DNA of 64,000 bases from Xestospongia muta (GCA_963693285.1 OY848925.1:3264932-3328931), one strand, 5' to 3'; numbered from the stretch's first letter, positions 53,582 through 64,000 are shown. Numbers and translations: made by a program. The notes: generated by a model not told the origin, from the sequence alone.

Positions 53582-54538
53582 TTAAGTATGACCATGTTTT
53601 TCTTTATACTGCTGATACAAGCGATATATGGCAATGGCCACAGCAGTTATAAATATCATACCAGTACCACCAATAGTAACAAGAGGATGGGCAGCACAAA
53701 AAGCTATTAACATATTACGAACTTTAGTATTAGCAATAGAAACAACTATGCAAAGACCAGAACCCCCAATCTCAATAGCATTGTCTTCTATGAAGCTGAT
53801 AATCTCTTGCCATGTATGCTGCCAAAGGTAGTCAACAAATGAAGGATTTACACATGATGATAGAAAGTCATGAAGACCACCAGAATCAGGAATAATTTCA
53901 TTTATTTTTTTCAAAAGATCGTCACGCCAATTTTTAGGATATGATGGCAGGCGTGACTGACTAGTGTCACTTGTATTACAAATCTTTATATTAGCTATTC
54001 GAGGTTCGCTTACATGTAAATTCCTCAGTTCTTGAATAATGCGATCTTTCCACATTGAATACAATTCGTTTTGTCTATCAATGGATACGTTGTCAGTTTT
54101 AGTGAGAGCAATGATTGTTTTTCCCCAAACTTCATATTCTCGATCAGGAGATAAATTTGTGACTGTTTGAAGTGCTGACATGTGATTTTTTGCATGCCCA
54201 TCAAATGGAATGCATACAACAACAATGCAATTTGGATTTGAAGCTATCCTTTTCATTTCGTCATGCATATGTTCAGTCAACGAGGCATCTATACCTTCGG
54301 TGTCATGGACTACAAATCGAATTCCATTCCCTTCTACCGGGGTACTTATAAGCCCTGTTGTGGCACTATCAGGACTAGAAACACCTGATTTACCATTTAT
54401 AAAAACACCAGCTAGAGATGACTTTCCAACTTCAGGTTTTCCAATCATGAGTAGATGTAATGCGTCCTCATTATTACCACCTGAAGTTTGATAACCGCCA
54501 CGAACGTCAATCTCGCTATATGAATTGTTTGCTGCCAT
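53582..54538 (-). CDS. GIMAP/AIG1-like GTPase with C-terminal membrane segment, copy 2
   Basis: A single frame of 318 codons, about 2.26 kb from copy 1 and on the same strand. All GTPase motifs are retained at the same positions (GKPEVGKSS, TTGLIS, DTEG, TKTD). The G domain is nearly identical to copy 1, while the region before the membrane segment differs more (for example SGLCIVVSIANTKVRNML against SGISIVLANVGFPNDRRRL). The tail ends YQQYKEKHGHT against YKEEHGHA. Both genes have open frames and equal motif sets, so both are probably active. Confidence 0.85.
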   Translation of the reverse strand: MAANNSYSEIDVRGGYQTSGGNNEDALHLLMIGKPEVGKSSLAGVFINGKSGVSSPDSATTGLISTPVEGNGIRFVVHDTEGIDASLTEHMHDEMKRIASNPNCIVVVCIPFDGHAKNHMSALQTVTNLSPDREYEVWGKTIIALTKTDNVSIDRQNELYSMWKDRIIQELRNLHVSEPRIANIKICNTSDTSQSRLPSYPKNWRDDLLKKINEIIPDSGGLHDFLSSCVNPSFVDYLWQHTWQEIISFIEDNAIEIGGSGLCIVVSIANTKVRNMLIAFCAAHPLVTIGGTGMIFITAVAIAIYRLYQQYKEKHGHT

Positions 54539-55017
54539 CTCGGTGGGTATAGTCGCTTTTGCTGTATCTTCCTCAGATCACGTGCATAGCATTCCATGTA
54601 GCATCACTGCTGTTATGACAAAATTCCGGCAGTTATATAGCTTATGAGGCCACATACATGTAGATAGCTTCAGAATTAACACTGCAAGTATGAATAGTTT
54701 GTATTTGTATCAGCATTACATGTCCCATGAAATCCTTCATTTCTGAGTTTAAAAGGACACCCACGAAAAAAGGGATATGTGAAATAGCACTTTGCAAAAT
54801 AACTTGAATAAGAAGGCAACATATAGTGTCTGGTGGAGGCTACTTTATGCATGGATATAAACATAAGTTACTTGGAGAATTTACTGAAACCAATTTTAAG
54901 AGATTGAACTTGAGTGTGTAGACAAGGAGGACTGCATATAAGTCCTTGTGAGATAATGGTGATCCAAGCAGTAGTAGCTAGTACTAGTATTGGCACAGTA
55001 ATAATGAATATTAAAAC

Positions 55018-55720
55018 CTGCATTCAAAGCTTGTGTTCTACACTGATTTTGTCCTGACCAATCAAATTGGTTGTGTCATGTGGTGAACCTGACTTCCTTT
55101 TTGCCCTTCCACCTTTTTCTTTCTTGTTACTTTCTCTTTTTTGAAGTTCCTTGAACTGTTCATAAAGTTTAGTTTTTAAATGACATTTTAAGTTAGTAGG
55201 AAACTTTTCTTGGATGGAATGACCAAAATTGTCATGCTCACCATCACTCAAAGTCACCAAACATACACTGTTATCTTCTTCCAAATGCAATATTTAAAAA
55301 ATTCCATGCACAGCTGTCCCTAGGTCTTCCAACAGTAGCCATGATTTACAATCAAAGATCAACTATAATGAGAGTGCATGCGTAGCATTCACCTTTTCAT
55401 TCATGTACTGATGTGTGACATTCAACAGGTGCATGTGTGAATGTACTAAAACTAAAAGCAAAGTTAATACTTTTAGTTTAGTTTTAGTTTTAGTAAGAGT
55501 TAAACTTTTAGTATTAGTATTAGTTTTAGTTGTGAGGGAAGATAGTTTTAGATTTAGTTTACCAAAAGTCAAATGCCTTACTAAAAGTACTTTTAGTTTT
55601 AGGTTTGATATACCGAAACAACACTACATATTACCAGTTGTTAGTACCTGGCTAAAGGAAATGACAGTGTTATATGAACTGTTGTATGATATTTTATTGA
55701 ATTTTATGATTTTTTAGTAA
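55018..55720 (-). mobile_element. BED-finger repeat element, copy 4
   Basis: Starts abruptly at AAACCTGCATTCAAAGCTTG directly after the copied GTPase flank. It contains the FPTNLKCHLKTKLYEQF segment in a frame of 88 codons and the TTTTAG array (55440-55605). The left part present in copies 1 and 2 is missing. Confidence 0.65.
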
Positions 55721-55838
55721 AATCACACTAACCAAATGTTTATGAGAATATATCAGAGTGCCAAATTTCTAATATATTAAGCATTATTTGATAAATCATT
55801 TGTCATTTTATAACATACTTGATCTCCTCTCTCTTTAG

Positions 55839-56422
55839 TACAATAGGTACTCCTTCATGTAAAGAATGGCCACCAGAGACACATAAACATTTTAAAGTTA
55901 TTCCTCCAAGATCGTGGATAGATATTTTACCTAGAATGAGTCAAGGTGCTCAAGACCTTTTATCAGTAAGTATACATGTACATGTACAATATATTATTTA
56001 GTATGTATGTACATGTATTTTTATATAAATGTCCAATTATTTGTGTCTGAGGTACAATAAAAAGATTTGTATAATAGTTTAAAACTCATTCTGTTGTTAT
56101 CTATAAACAGTAACTACATGTCCACATAATATTACATAAAATGTATCTTGTTTTAAATAATTTTATAATATTTAGTGTGACTATTTGTTTTACTTTCTTT
56201 TATAAAAAATGCTAATATTTCGATCTGATAAAAGGGTCAGTGCTGATAAGGCTCTGGAGGACTCCTTTTTCTAATCAATTCCTACAATATTTACCACTCC
56301 TACTCCCTCTCCCTCTATATCCTAATCACCTTAATGCTCATCATCTCCCTCTCTTTTCCCATCACCTTCACTTTCCTTATCTCCTACCCCTTCCCTACAA
56401 GACCACACCCATACTCCTCTGA
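55839..56422 (+). pseudogene. CDK-like kinase, copy D (last two exons)
   Basis: Exon 55839-55965 (TIGTPSCKEWPPE, open) is followed by the last-exon homologue near 56207. There the splice acceptor has changed from TATAG to TATAA, and an extra T after GGACTCC shifts the frame. No upstream kinase exons precede it; the GTPase genes lie there instead. Confidence 0.75.
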
Positions 56423-57615
56423 GTGTCTTGACGGAATGGTTTCAAGATTCTGGTATACATGACATCTAAAAGATCCACAATCAGGCTACACTCTGTTTTG
56501 TATGACCACTCCCACTTTGACCATTTACTGTGAATAACTATTACCATCAGGTCACATGTATTGCCACTCCCCCTCAGTCAATGAAACCCCACCTACTTAT
56601 ATTAGTCTTATTTTATATTATGTGTATTATGTACATGTAAAGAACACAGTATGTTAGAGTATATTTATTATATAATATATAGCCTTTTTTCATATTAAAA
56701 TAAATAAATTTTCTTTTTTAATTTTCATAATATTATTTTTCTATTACTATATTCTTTTGTTTAACACCTAGTAAAGTTTTTGTGTTAGTTCTTGTATGTG
56801 TTATGTGAATATATGTCTGTATGTACATGTATATGTGTGTGTGTGTGTGACATCTAATAGGCACAGATTGTCTAGTAAAATCATTTCATAGTTTGTTTGA
56901 AGTCTTCTGTTGAACAAAAATTTTCATTTCTTTTGTGATTATTTTAATCAAATTGTTTGGCATAAATAAAAATCCAAATATTTTTCATATGATTTTGTAT
57001 CCATTTCTCCTCTTTAATGGAGATTTTTCTAAAGAAATCTGTTAATAATTAAATTATAATAATTATTATTAAGTTGTTAATTATCAGCACCAATTTTCTC
57101 CAATAGATAACATATCAAAACATGTACACTTTATACTTGAGTACCACTACAGTGGTAATGATAATATAGTTATAGTTTTAAATGATAGCAGATGTGGACA
57201 CCAAAAAAGAGGAGGATTAATACATTACTAGATGATGACTCTTCTTTGTATTAATTTAGTGAGTGGGTGTCTTACAGTCTGGATCTGAGTATATGCAGAC
57301 AGTCATTTCTCATTATGTACTCATGATGCTCCATATAAGATACATTTAGTATAAGTTGTATAATTATATATATTGTATTGGGTATTTGTATGGTACAGGA
57401 AGTCTATACTTCAATGTGAAATTAATATATTAGGTTCTAATGTTTAGGGTTTAGGCTGCAAGTCTAGTAACAGTATAAAAGTGTAGTATAATGCTAATGA
57501 TACAATGCCTACAATCATCACAACTGTTTGAAAGAAATGGCACAACATACCAGTGGGACCTCTGTGAATACCAAGATGTTTCCAACTATAGGTACTACTA
57601 CTACTATATAGCTCA
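56423..57615. other. Duplicated non-coding flank of kinase copy D
   Basis: Repeats 49650-50830 with one large internal deletion (about 57330). No gene is seen. Confidence 0.55.
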
Positions 57616-57970
57616 TTAATTTTGTTTAACTTTTATTTCTGTAAATTTTAGTGAATATTGGTAGACTTTCCAGTGATACCAATTCACTTCATCAGCAGTA
57701 CTACTGTGAGTACCAAACAGGTAACGTCCATTGAGTTTGGAATGACAACAACTTTTGTACCACAAAAGCTTCTTTATAAGTTGTAGATCAACTAAGACTA
57801 TAAGCATCATTATCTCGATCTATTGTTGAGAATTTTGCTCCATTATGATGTGTCATACTATATCCAGCATTTCCAGTGTATCCACCCACTGTCAGTAAGT
57901 ATTGAGTGAGAGTATTACCAATGATAAAATGAATGAATATTTGGCATATTTTGTAGTCATAATTTCTCAC
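57616..57970 (-). pseudogene. Fibrinogen-related domain, C-terminal fragment (broken)
   Basis: The minus strand reads YLLTVGGYTGNAGYSMTHHN then KFSTIDRDND, and after the break WYKSCCHSKLNGRYLFG and YSLKFTEIKVK, the C-terminal half of the fibrinogen beta/gamma globular domain. DRDND is the calcium-site segment of the family, and GGYTGNAG and SCCHSKLNG are its usual landmarks. A TGA stands where the family has Cys after the calcium site, and a one-base shift follows before WYKS. No N-terminal half is seen upstream. Secreted lectin-like role in intact relatives. Confidence 0.8.
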
Positions 57971-58140
57971 AAATTGTGAAGATAATATGTATAAAATATC
58001 ATTTGCTGGTTAGTGATGAGTAGGGTATCACTGGATTAGTAATTTACAATACTAGTAACATTATAAGACTTCTTTTGACATGATGAAAGGGGAAATAATG
58101 TCATAATGATCCCAAAGAAAAATGAATAATGAATGAATAA

Positions 58141-58754
58141 TTACAATGGTAATGGCAATGAGTCCACTTCTGTAAAACATTTATCATAGAGTTTTTCATA
58201 ATCATTGTCTTTCTCAATAAGAACTACACTGGTAGGTCTCTTTGTACCACTAGCACAACCCAACTGTTTACGAGAAGGCACATAGCAATATGGTACTTTT
58301 TTCTCTTCACAAAACACAGGAATATGTGATATCACATCAATAGGACTAACATCACCTTGAGAGAGAGAGAGAGAGTAAGCAAAGAACAAGACAACAGCAC
58401 AACAGCAGTTTGTTAAATTTGAATATGCATAATTAAGTAGGTGTGGTCCATGATATGTATTCTTGACTTCATGTTACCAAAGTATCATTGCAATTAGTTT
58501 TAGGTAAAGCATTGTATATAACAGACAGGCATACAAACAGGCAGAGAGACAAGTACTGTTAATCTTGTTTACACAAAACAAAGAATAATAACATAACATT
58601 GTATCAGGTGCTATAGTTGTTACTCTAGAATATATAATTGTATGCTTCCATTACCTGCAAGTACTACAAGACCTTTGAAGTTCTTCCTTAATGACTTAAC
58701 TACCTCTCTTACTCCTCTTCGTAAATGTTTATTTTTGCTGGACTTTTTGACAAC
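58141..58754 (-). CDS. NHP2: H/ACA snoRNP subunit NHP2, 3' exons
   Basis: Exons 58655-58754 and 58141-58355 join in phase (A|GDVSPIDV...). The first encodes KNKHLRRGVREVVKSL and GLVVLA; the second GDVSPIDVISHIPVFCEEKK, YVPSRKQLGCASGTKRPTSV and ends SLPLPL. This is the L7Ae/NHP2 fold; the GVREV, GDVSPID, SGTKRPT and terminal SLPLPL blocks match animal NHP2 closely. NHP2 binds kink-turn RNA in H/ACA particles that make pseudouridine and act in telomerase. The N-terminal exon, expected to encode about 45-60 residues, was not found within 58755-59570; beyond that lies transposon DNA. It may sit past the window, or the gene may be truncated. Confidence 0.85.
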
Positions 58755-59572
58755 CTAGTAAGTACAGACAAAAAAATAAAAATAAATCAAAGCTTCTGTA
58801 TATTTATCAAAGTGTTGCATTACATATATGATTGATAACTTAACATCTAGAAGTAAACGCTTTCAAAGGAATTAATGCTCTACTCAGTACATGAACAATT
58901 TGACAAGCTATATTAAATCTAAAACTTTAGGAACCTGTGAGGGTTTTTACTGATAAAGATGTAATGTTGAGACAAACACAATTACTACACAGGATATTAC
59001 TACACAGGATTTTGACATCAGTTGGTCAACATAGACTATAGTTGCAAATCTTCATGTGTTGTATATCTATTTATTGTCATGAGACCAGACTATTGGCAAT
59101 GAATAATTATATTAAAAGTTCAATTATCCAATTATCCATGGTAAATGAATAATTATATTAAAAGTTCAATTATCCAATTGAGTTCAAATTGTATTCCCTA
59201 CTAATGGGGGAACCATTTACTCAAAGAAACATGGTAAATGCTAATTCTCAAGGTCTACAATTGCTATCATTACTCCCAAAGTACAGTCTAATGAGACCAG
59301 AAGCTTTGCTTTAAATTTCTTTTGAACGAGTGAATTATGTGTGTACTACCACCTGTCACACAAATTTTTGTCCAGGGTTAAAATTTGTCCTAGGGTAAAT
59401 AAAGGCAAGAAATTAATTATCTAGATCAGTAGAAATTTATCGTACGCAAAGAAAGGTGTAAGCGTATTTAAATGGTGAGCTGGAGTCACTTGGACCAATC
59501 AAATTTGATGTACTAAGTAAAAGCAGGTGGCATCGTAGTGTTATCATTATCACTCTAGTTTATATTTGTGAT
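58755..59572. other. Upstream/intron region of NHP2
   Basis: Contains a short duplicated ATTATATTAAAAGTTCAATTATCCAATT unit at 59105-59180. I found no frame that fits the missing NHP2 N-terminus. Confidence 0.45.
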
Positions 59573-60900
59573 GGCAGACGTCAGTGACGAAGATCTCGTA
59601 GAAGATCCTGTTCTATATATTTCTGAGTAACTCAAGTTTAGGGTACTGGAAAGCAGAGGAATATAGTAAGTTTTCTCTAGTAGCTCCTTATGTACTGTGT
59701 GATTTAATCAGTCATAAAGCTTATGACTGCTTTTCGTTACTAACAGAAATTTGGAATTTATTGTTTAGTTATGATCTTAGAATTAAAGGATGGCATAGGA
59801 AGCATATAGAATTGTTAAAAAGTCCTTTATGGAAACATGCCATTCTCTTTGAAGAAACATATGGACTTCAAGCATGCACTGACAATTTAGAATACTCTCT
59901 CCACATTGTTGAGGATATATCTAGACAATCATGTCCAGATAATTATTGGTGTTATGTTTTTGAACGGCTAGTTTCTTCTCACAAAGATCAAACCATAAAT
60001 CAAAAACAAATTTGCAAAACACTATCAGACAGAATACACCAACTTTTATAGATGATCATTTGAGCTCATGTCAGCAAAATGATCACATTTCTGAATGCTT
60101 TTTGAGTTGTGTTTCTTCAGAAGAGCCTTTGCACATCCATGCTTCAACCATACAAGAAGCAATGCTGTTAAAAGATTTTCTTTCTGCATAATTGGCTTTG
60201 CCACGAAATACTCAATAGCAATATGAGAATGGCATTCCTGTTGGAATTAGTAAACCAATTGTATTGACTCGTACTCAAAAGGAAGATGTGGCTTTTTGGT
60301 TAGGTACACTCACCAACACAGAAATATCCATACATAATGTTCCTGAGGGAGCACTTTGATTTAATAAACTACTTAAGTTGAATGAGGTACACAAGACAGT
60401 TTTATATCATGTTGGAGAGGTTCTAGCAATAGAAGAATATTCAGATGAGGCTTTAGAGTGGGTAGTACAAATAACTGACATATTTTCACTTGGACCCTTC
60501 AATGGAGCTTTTTTCACATTTATTAATGGCAATTATTTTAAGGCTAAGATGAGAAGGGGAGAGCTGCAAAGAGAAGTATGGACGAATCAATCTGTTCTTG
60601 TTCCTCAGTCATATAGTCAGTTGTGCATCCAGCCAGCCTTTTTAATTAAAAGGAAGCTAATCTTGTATTCCTACCTTCATACCTATCCTGTTCCACCATT
60701 TTATTTAGTGATTAAAGTTGTGTCGTTGAGCCAATTGTTGAAGTAGATCAAGTAGTGGAAGTACCTATTTATCCCTGTGTAGGTGAAATTGTTTGTGCAA
60801 GAGGTAGCAGTGGTCAAATTTTTACTTTAAAGGTTTCAAAAATTAATAAACCAGTAGTAGTAGGATATGTACTTTGAGAAGTTGATGCGTTCATTTGGAA
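59573..60900 (+). pseudogene. DUF4218-like (CACTA/EnSpm-type) transposase remnant
   Basis: A frame open from about 59640 to 60050 reads YWKAEEYSKFSLVAPYVLCD, SLLTEIWNLLFSYD, EETYGLQACTDNLEYSLHIV and YWCYVFERLVSSHK. The W-K-x-E-x-x-x-F and FER layout resembles the C-terminal domain that follows the transposase core in CACTA-like elements. A second frame, 60378-60746 (TDIFSLGPFNGAFFTFINGN), is probably its downstream part after stops near 60192 and 60358. It is preceded by a short ATG frame (59573, MADVSDEDLVEDPVLYISE) that belongs to the integrase gene described next. Domain assignment is tentative. Confidence 0.45.
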
Positions 60901-60984
60901 AATACAGCGAAGAACAATGCATGTGCCACTTACTTCTCTAATTGAGCATGTTTCCTTTGAACTTACAGATGATGAAAGCCACTT

Positions 60985-62640
60985 ACGCCAGTGAAGATGA
61001 TCTCATAGAAGATCTCGTAGAAGATTCTGTTCTATATATTTCTGAGCATAAGTACAAGGAGGGATGTTTAAACAATTGAAAAAGACAAATAAGAAAGAAA
61101 ACAAAGAAGTGTGTGTTGAAGTACAACGAGTTGTTTTATAACCCTGGAAAAGATAAACCAGTATGTTGTTCTAACTTTTTATAATAATAGATCTAATGAT
61201 AACCATTGCACAGATGGTGAAGTATATCAAGAGTAGATCAGATTAACTCAGGATTGTTAAATCTTTCATGTAAACCCCACCTCAGGACATCTAGGAGTAA
61301 AAAAAAACTGTTTCGAGAGTGAAACAGAGGTTTATATGGAAAGGGCTATGGAATGATGTTAAAGACATAGTAAGTAGCTAAGGGTCGAGTTTCAAGATTT
61401 TATCATACTGAATAATATTGATATTTTAGTACTATTATCAAAATACTGTCCAGCCCTACTTTATTTAATTATTCTCATCATTTTGTGTTGTGTATATTTC
61501 AGGTCACCACTTGTGATGAATCCCAAAGAATGAACAAAAATCCCTTTGTGACTGTCACTGAGCTACATCCAGTTCCCCTTCAATAGCCATAGTACCATGT
61601 GGGAATTGATTTTGTAGGACGTATTCATCCTATAACAAGAATGGCAATAGATTTATACTCACTCTCTCTTACTATTTTACCAAATGGTTCGAGGTTATAA
61701 CAGTGCCTTCAAAATGTGCAGTTGGAGTTGCCAAGTCTTTGTTGAAGGTAAAAAACTCTGTTTCTTAGCAATCATGGCTATATCTTCTTTATAAATATAT
61801 TTTACGAAGATTTTCATGAGAACGGGACTTCCCAAGATACTGATGAGTGACCAGGGTGGCGAATTCAAGAGTAATCTGGAGAAGGAGATAATGGAACTGT
61901 TGCAGATTAAACAACACTACATTACCCCTTACCATCCACAAGTAATTCAGTGCAGAAACCTGTTACAATTGTTTATTATATATTGTATTGTGATAGGCAA
62001 ACAGTTTAGATGAAAGATGGAATCAAACTTTGAAGCAGATGATAGTAAAATTCACTAATGGAAAGAAAGATCAATGGGATGAATTCTTAATTAGACACAT
62101 GTGTCTATGCTTATAATACAGCTCAGCACAAGTCAATTCATTATAGCCCATTTAAGTTGATGTTTGGTAGAAAAGCAGCCCTTCCTGTTAAGTTGGAGTT
62201 TGAATCTCAAGATGGACAACAGTTGTTGACTGAGTATTAAAACTCTTCATCAGTAAATTTATGTTTTTATACTTTACCCATATTTTTAGTTGTCTTTCAA
62301 TTGCACAGGATACTGTTTCCACACTCACTGCTTCCAGAAAGAAATCTTTACAAATTGCCAAGAGTAACATGATCTAACATCAAGGTAGCTCAACAAAGCC
62401 AAAAGCAGCAGTATGACCAGAAGCACTGCACACCTCCAAAGTTTGGTGTTGGTACCAAAGTACTGAAGAAGGATTTTTCTGATGAGAAAAAGGAAAGGAG
62501 GTGGTATGGATCATAAATAGCTTGGACCGTATAAAATCATCAAGGATCTGAGCAAGGTTTTTTTTAGGCTGAGAAATATGGAATCAGGAAACATAATTAA
62601 AAGAATTCATGGAGCAATCTATATTGTGGAAAAAAGATAT
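60985..62640 (+). pseudogene. Intron-containing gypsy-type integrase gene, copy 1 (Ginger/GIN-like)
   Basis: Exons: about 60985-61160, 61214-61369 (zinc finger; HVNP..SGHLGVKK), 61503-61747 (CDE.QR then HVGIDFVG with the first catalytic Asp), 61810-61941 (LPKILMSDQGGEF with the second Asp), 61997 onward (DERWNQTLKQM with the catalytic Glu), and a C-terminal part at 62380-62640 (YDQKH, GTKVLKKDF, GPYKIIKDL). This is the H2C2 plus DDE integrase plan of Ty3/gypsy elements, but no reverse transcriptase or LTR is seen and introns interrupt it. Stops and shifts in the zinc-finger exon and after FLI make it inactive. Intron-rich gypsy-like integrases are known in Ginger DNA transposons and GIN genes; that link is inference. 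Confidence 0.7.
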
Positions 62641-63421
62641 TCTAAAGAATGCACTGCTACTAGAAAAAGACAAATAAGAAAAAAAGCAGAGAAATTTGTT
62701 GTAAATGATGGTGAATTGTTTTATTGAACAAGGAAAGATAAGCAGGTAACTTGTATTTTTTTGTTAAAAGTGTTACCAATACATTTACTATTTAACAGAT
62801 GGTGAAATATGTACAGAACAGAGCAGAACAGATTAAAGTGGCTAATGCCTGCCATATTGATGTCAAATCTGGGCACTTAGAGTTGCTAAAACAGTTGTGA
62901 GAATAAAGAAAAGATTTATGTGGAAGGGGGTTATAAAACATGTAAAAAATGGTGAGTTAAGGAACACAAACAAAATTGTTTTTTAGTTACTAACACTATA
63001 GATTGCAACTTGTGACATTTGCCAAAGAGTTAATAAGAAGCCTCTGACATCATATCCTGAGTTGTATTCAATTCCAGTTCATTCTCCATGGTTCCATGTT
63101 GGTATTGACTTCATTGGACCCATAAACCCAGTCTCAAAGAATGACAACAGATATATTCTGACTTTATCAGATTACTTTACTAAGTGGGTGGAGGCTGTAT
63201 CACTGCCAAGTAAATGTGCAACAGGTGTAACTACTTCATTAATGAAGGTATTCTATGTATTGATTGATGTATTATTTTATTATTAGGTCTTATAGATTTT
63301 TATGAGGATGGGTTTGCACACACTCCTTATAAGTGTTAAAAAAAGGGAATTTAGAAGTGAAGTTGATAAGGAGATGATGAAATTGCTGGGCATTAAAAGA
63401 CATTTTACCATTCCATATCAA
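62641..63421 (+). pseudogene. Intron-containing gypsy-type integrase gene, copy 2 (truncated)
   Basis: Exons about 62645-62745, 62799-62951 (CHIDVKSGHL), 63002-63247 (CDICQRVNKK, HVGIDFIGPI, YFTKWVEAV) and 63296-63421. The intron positions after KDK-, before -ATCDICQR, and between SLMK and IFMRMGL are the same as in copy 1. The second catalytic Asp segment is degenerate (SVKKREF for SDQGGEF), a TGA follows ELFY, and the sequence stops after IPYQ, so the Glu and C-terminal domains are missing. A tandem duplicate of copy 1, directly after its C-terminus. Confidence 0.7.
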
Positions 63422-63497
63422 GTATGTTATGTTTCAACATAGAGGTTATGCAGACACGCCTATTTTAATTATTAATAAGATGGAGTCGCCATTTTGA

Positions 63498-63803
63498 GTG
63501 GCAAAAATATGGTTTAGTATGACGAGTAGCATACCTGGAAATTCTGCCTACATTAAGAACAATAGCTCAGTTCACACAAATTTGACAGTTAGTGACAGTG
63601 GACTAATTGTTCACCCTGGATTTCCCCATTTTGGTGCAAGCCTAGATGGTATTGTCCAATGTGACTGTTGTGGGATGGGGGTTATAGAAATAAAGTGTCC
63701 CTATTCATGTAGAGAACATTCATTTGCTAAGGTCAGTGAAGATTCTGCATCATTACATTTAAAAGAGTATCCTGTTAATAAAAATGCACTTATTTCTGTT
63801 TGA
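63498..63803 (+). CDS. YqaJ-type (PD-(D/E)XK) nuclease fragment
   Basis: The frame reads SDSGLIVHPGFPHFGASLDG, IVQCDCCGMGVIEIKCPYSC and ends NKNALISV with TGA. GASxDG gives the catalytic Asp and IEIKCP the E-x-K of the lambda-exonuclease/YqaJ fold; the CDCCGxGVxEIKCPYSCR block is typical of the YqaJ proteins common in sponge and cnidarian genomes, often on mobile elements. It covers only the middle of the domain: the usual C-terminal part (QVQxQL region) is missing, so this is a partial or decayed gene, or more exons lie beyond the window. I cannot name its substrate. Confidence 0.7.
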   Translation: MAKIWFSMTSSIPGNSAYIKNNSSVHTNLTVSDSGLIVHPGFPHFGASLDGIVQCDCCGMGVIEIKCPYSCREHSFAKVSEDSASLHLKEYPVNKNALISV

Positions 63804-63836
63804 ACCTTCTTTAGTGCTTGGTTGAATACATGTACT

Positions 63837-64000
63837 TTACTCACTCATCTCCAAAAGAGCTGTTACAGCACTCTCTCTTGCTTCCATTTCTGCTGCTTGA
63901 CTGTCTTCATCATCTTTCTTTTTTTCTTTTAGTGTTTTGTACTTTTCTTTGAAGTAAATGTTTCTGCTTAGTGTACCTTTTGACCTTTGCAAAAGATTTC
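63837..64000 (-). CDS. C-terminal end of an unrecognised gene (partial)
   Basis: The minus strand is open from the window edge to a TAA at 63837-63839, reading GTLSRNIYFKEKYKTLKEKK, DDEDSQAAEMEARESAV and TALLEMSE. The sequence is charged, rich in Lys and Glu and probably helical. Codon use looks coding, but I recognise no family. It points away from the YqaJ fragment and enters from the right. Confidence 0.45.
   Translation of the reverse strand, partial: NLLQRSKGTLSRNIYFKEKYKTLKEKKKDDEDSQAAEMEARESAVTALLEMSE

Overview
The window is AT-rich animal nuclear DNA. Coding sequence lies in short exons with GT...AG introns, often 50 to 400 bases long, among many small DNA transposons, microsatellites and recent segmental duplications. 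The gene content (ankyrin-ROC-COR-death protein, GIMAP-like GTPases, iPLA2-like ankyrin-patatin genes, YqaJ nuclease, a multi-intron gypsy-type integrase) fits an early-branching metazoan, most likely a demosponge such as Amphimedon. The species call is inference.

Layout. 53-1068 (-): first two exons of an ankyrin gene leaving the window on the left. 2223-7346 (+): iPLA2-like ankyrin-patatin gene, copy I, complete at its 3' end but broken. 7790-21205 (-): the best gene here, 22 exons that all join in phase into about 1286 aa: eight ankyrin repeats, ROC-COR GTPase, death domain, a stalk made of triplicated exon cassettes, and a C-terminal membrane anchor. 22.1-29.4 kb (+): iPLA2-like copy II followed by a CDK-like kinase pseudogene. 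29.7-30.1 and 35.5-35.9 kb (-): two three-exon genes for small secreted four-cysteine peptides. 30.9-36.5 kb: further duplicated blocks. 36.5-49.7 kb: iPLA2/kinase copy III, carrying a Harbinger-type element with a MADF-BESS gene and a hairpin-ended repeat. 51.3-54.5 kb (-): two tandem intact GIMAP-like GTPases. 55.0-57.4 kb: another copy of the kinase tail and its flank. 57.6-58.8 kb (-): fibrinogen-domain pseudogene and the 3' exons of NHP2. 59.6-63.4 kb (+): transposase remnant plus two tandem integrase genes that share intron positions. 63.5-64 kb: YqaJ nuclease fragment (+) and the 3' end of an unknown gene (-).

Together: apart from NHP2 the intact genes are of signalling or possible immune type (death-domain GTPase, GIMAP-like GTPases, secreted Cys-peptides). 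The block holding the 5' exons of the ankyrin gene, the iPLA2-like gene and the kinase has been copied several times; each copy lost a different part. Several duplication edges coincide with transposon ends. All splice models come from reading GT/AG sites and phases by eye; none is backed by transcripts.
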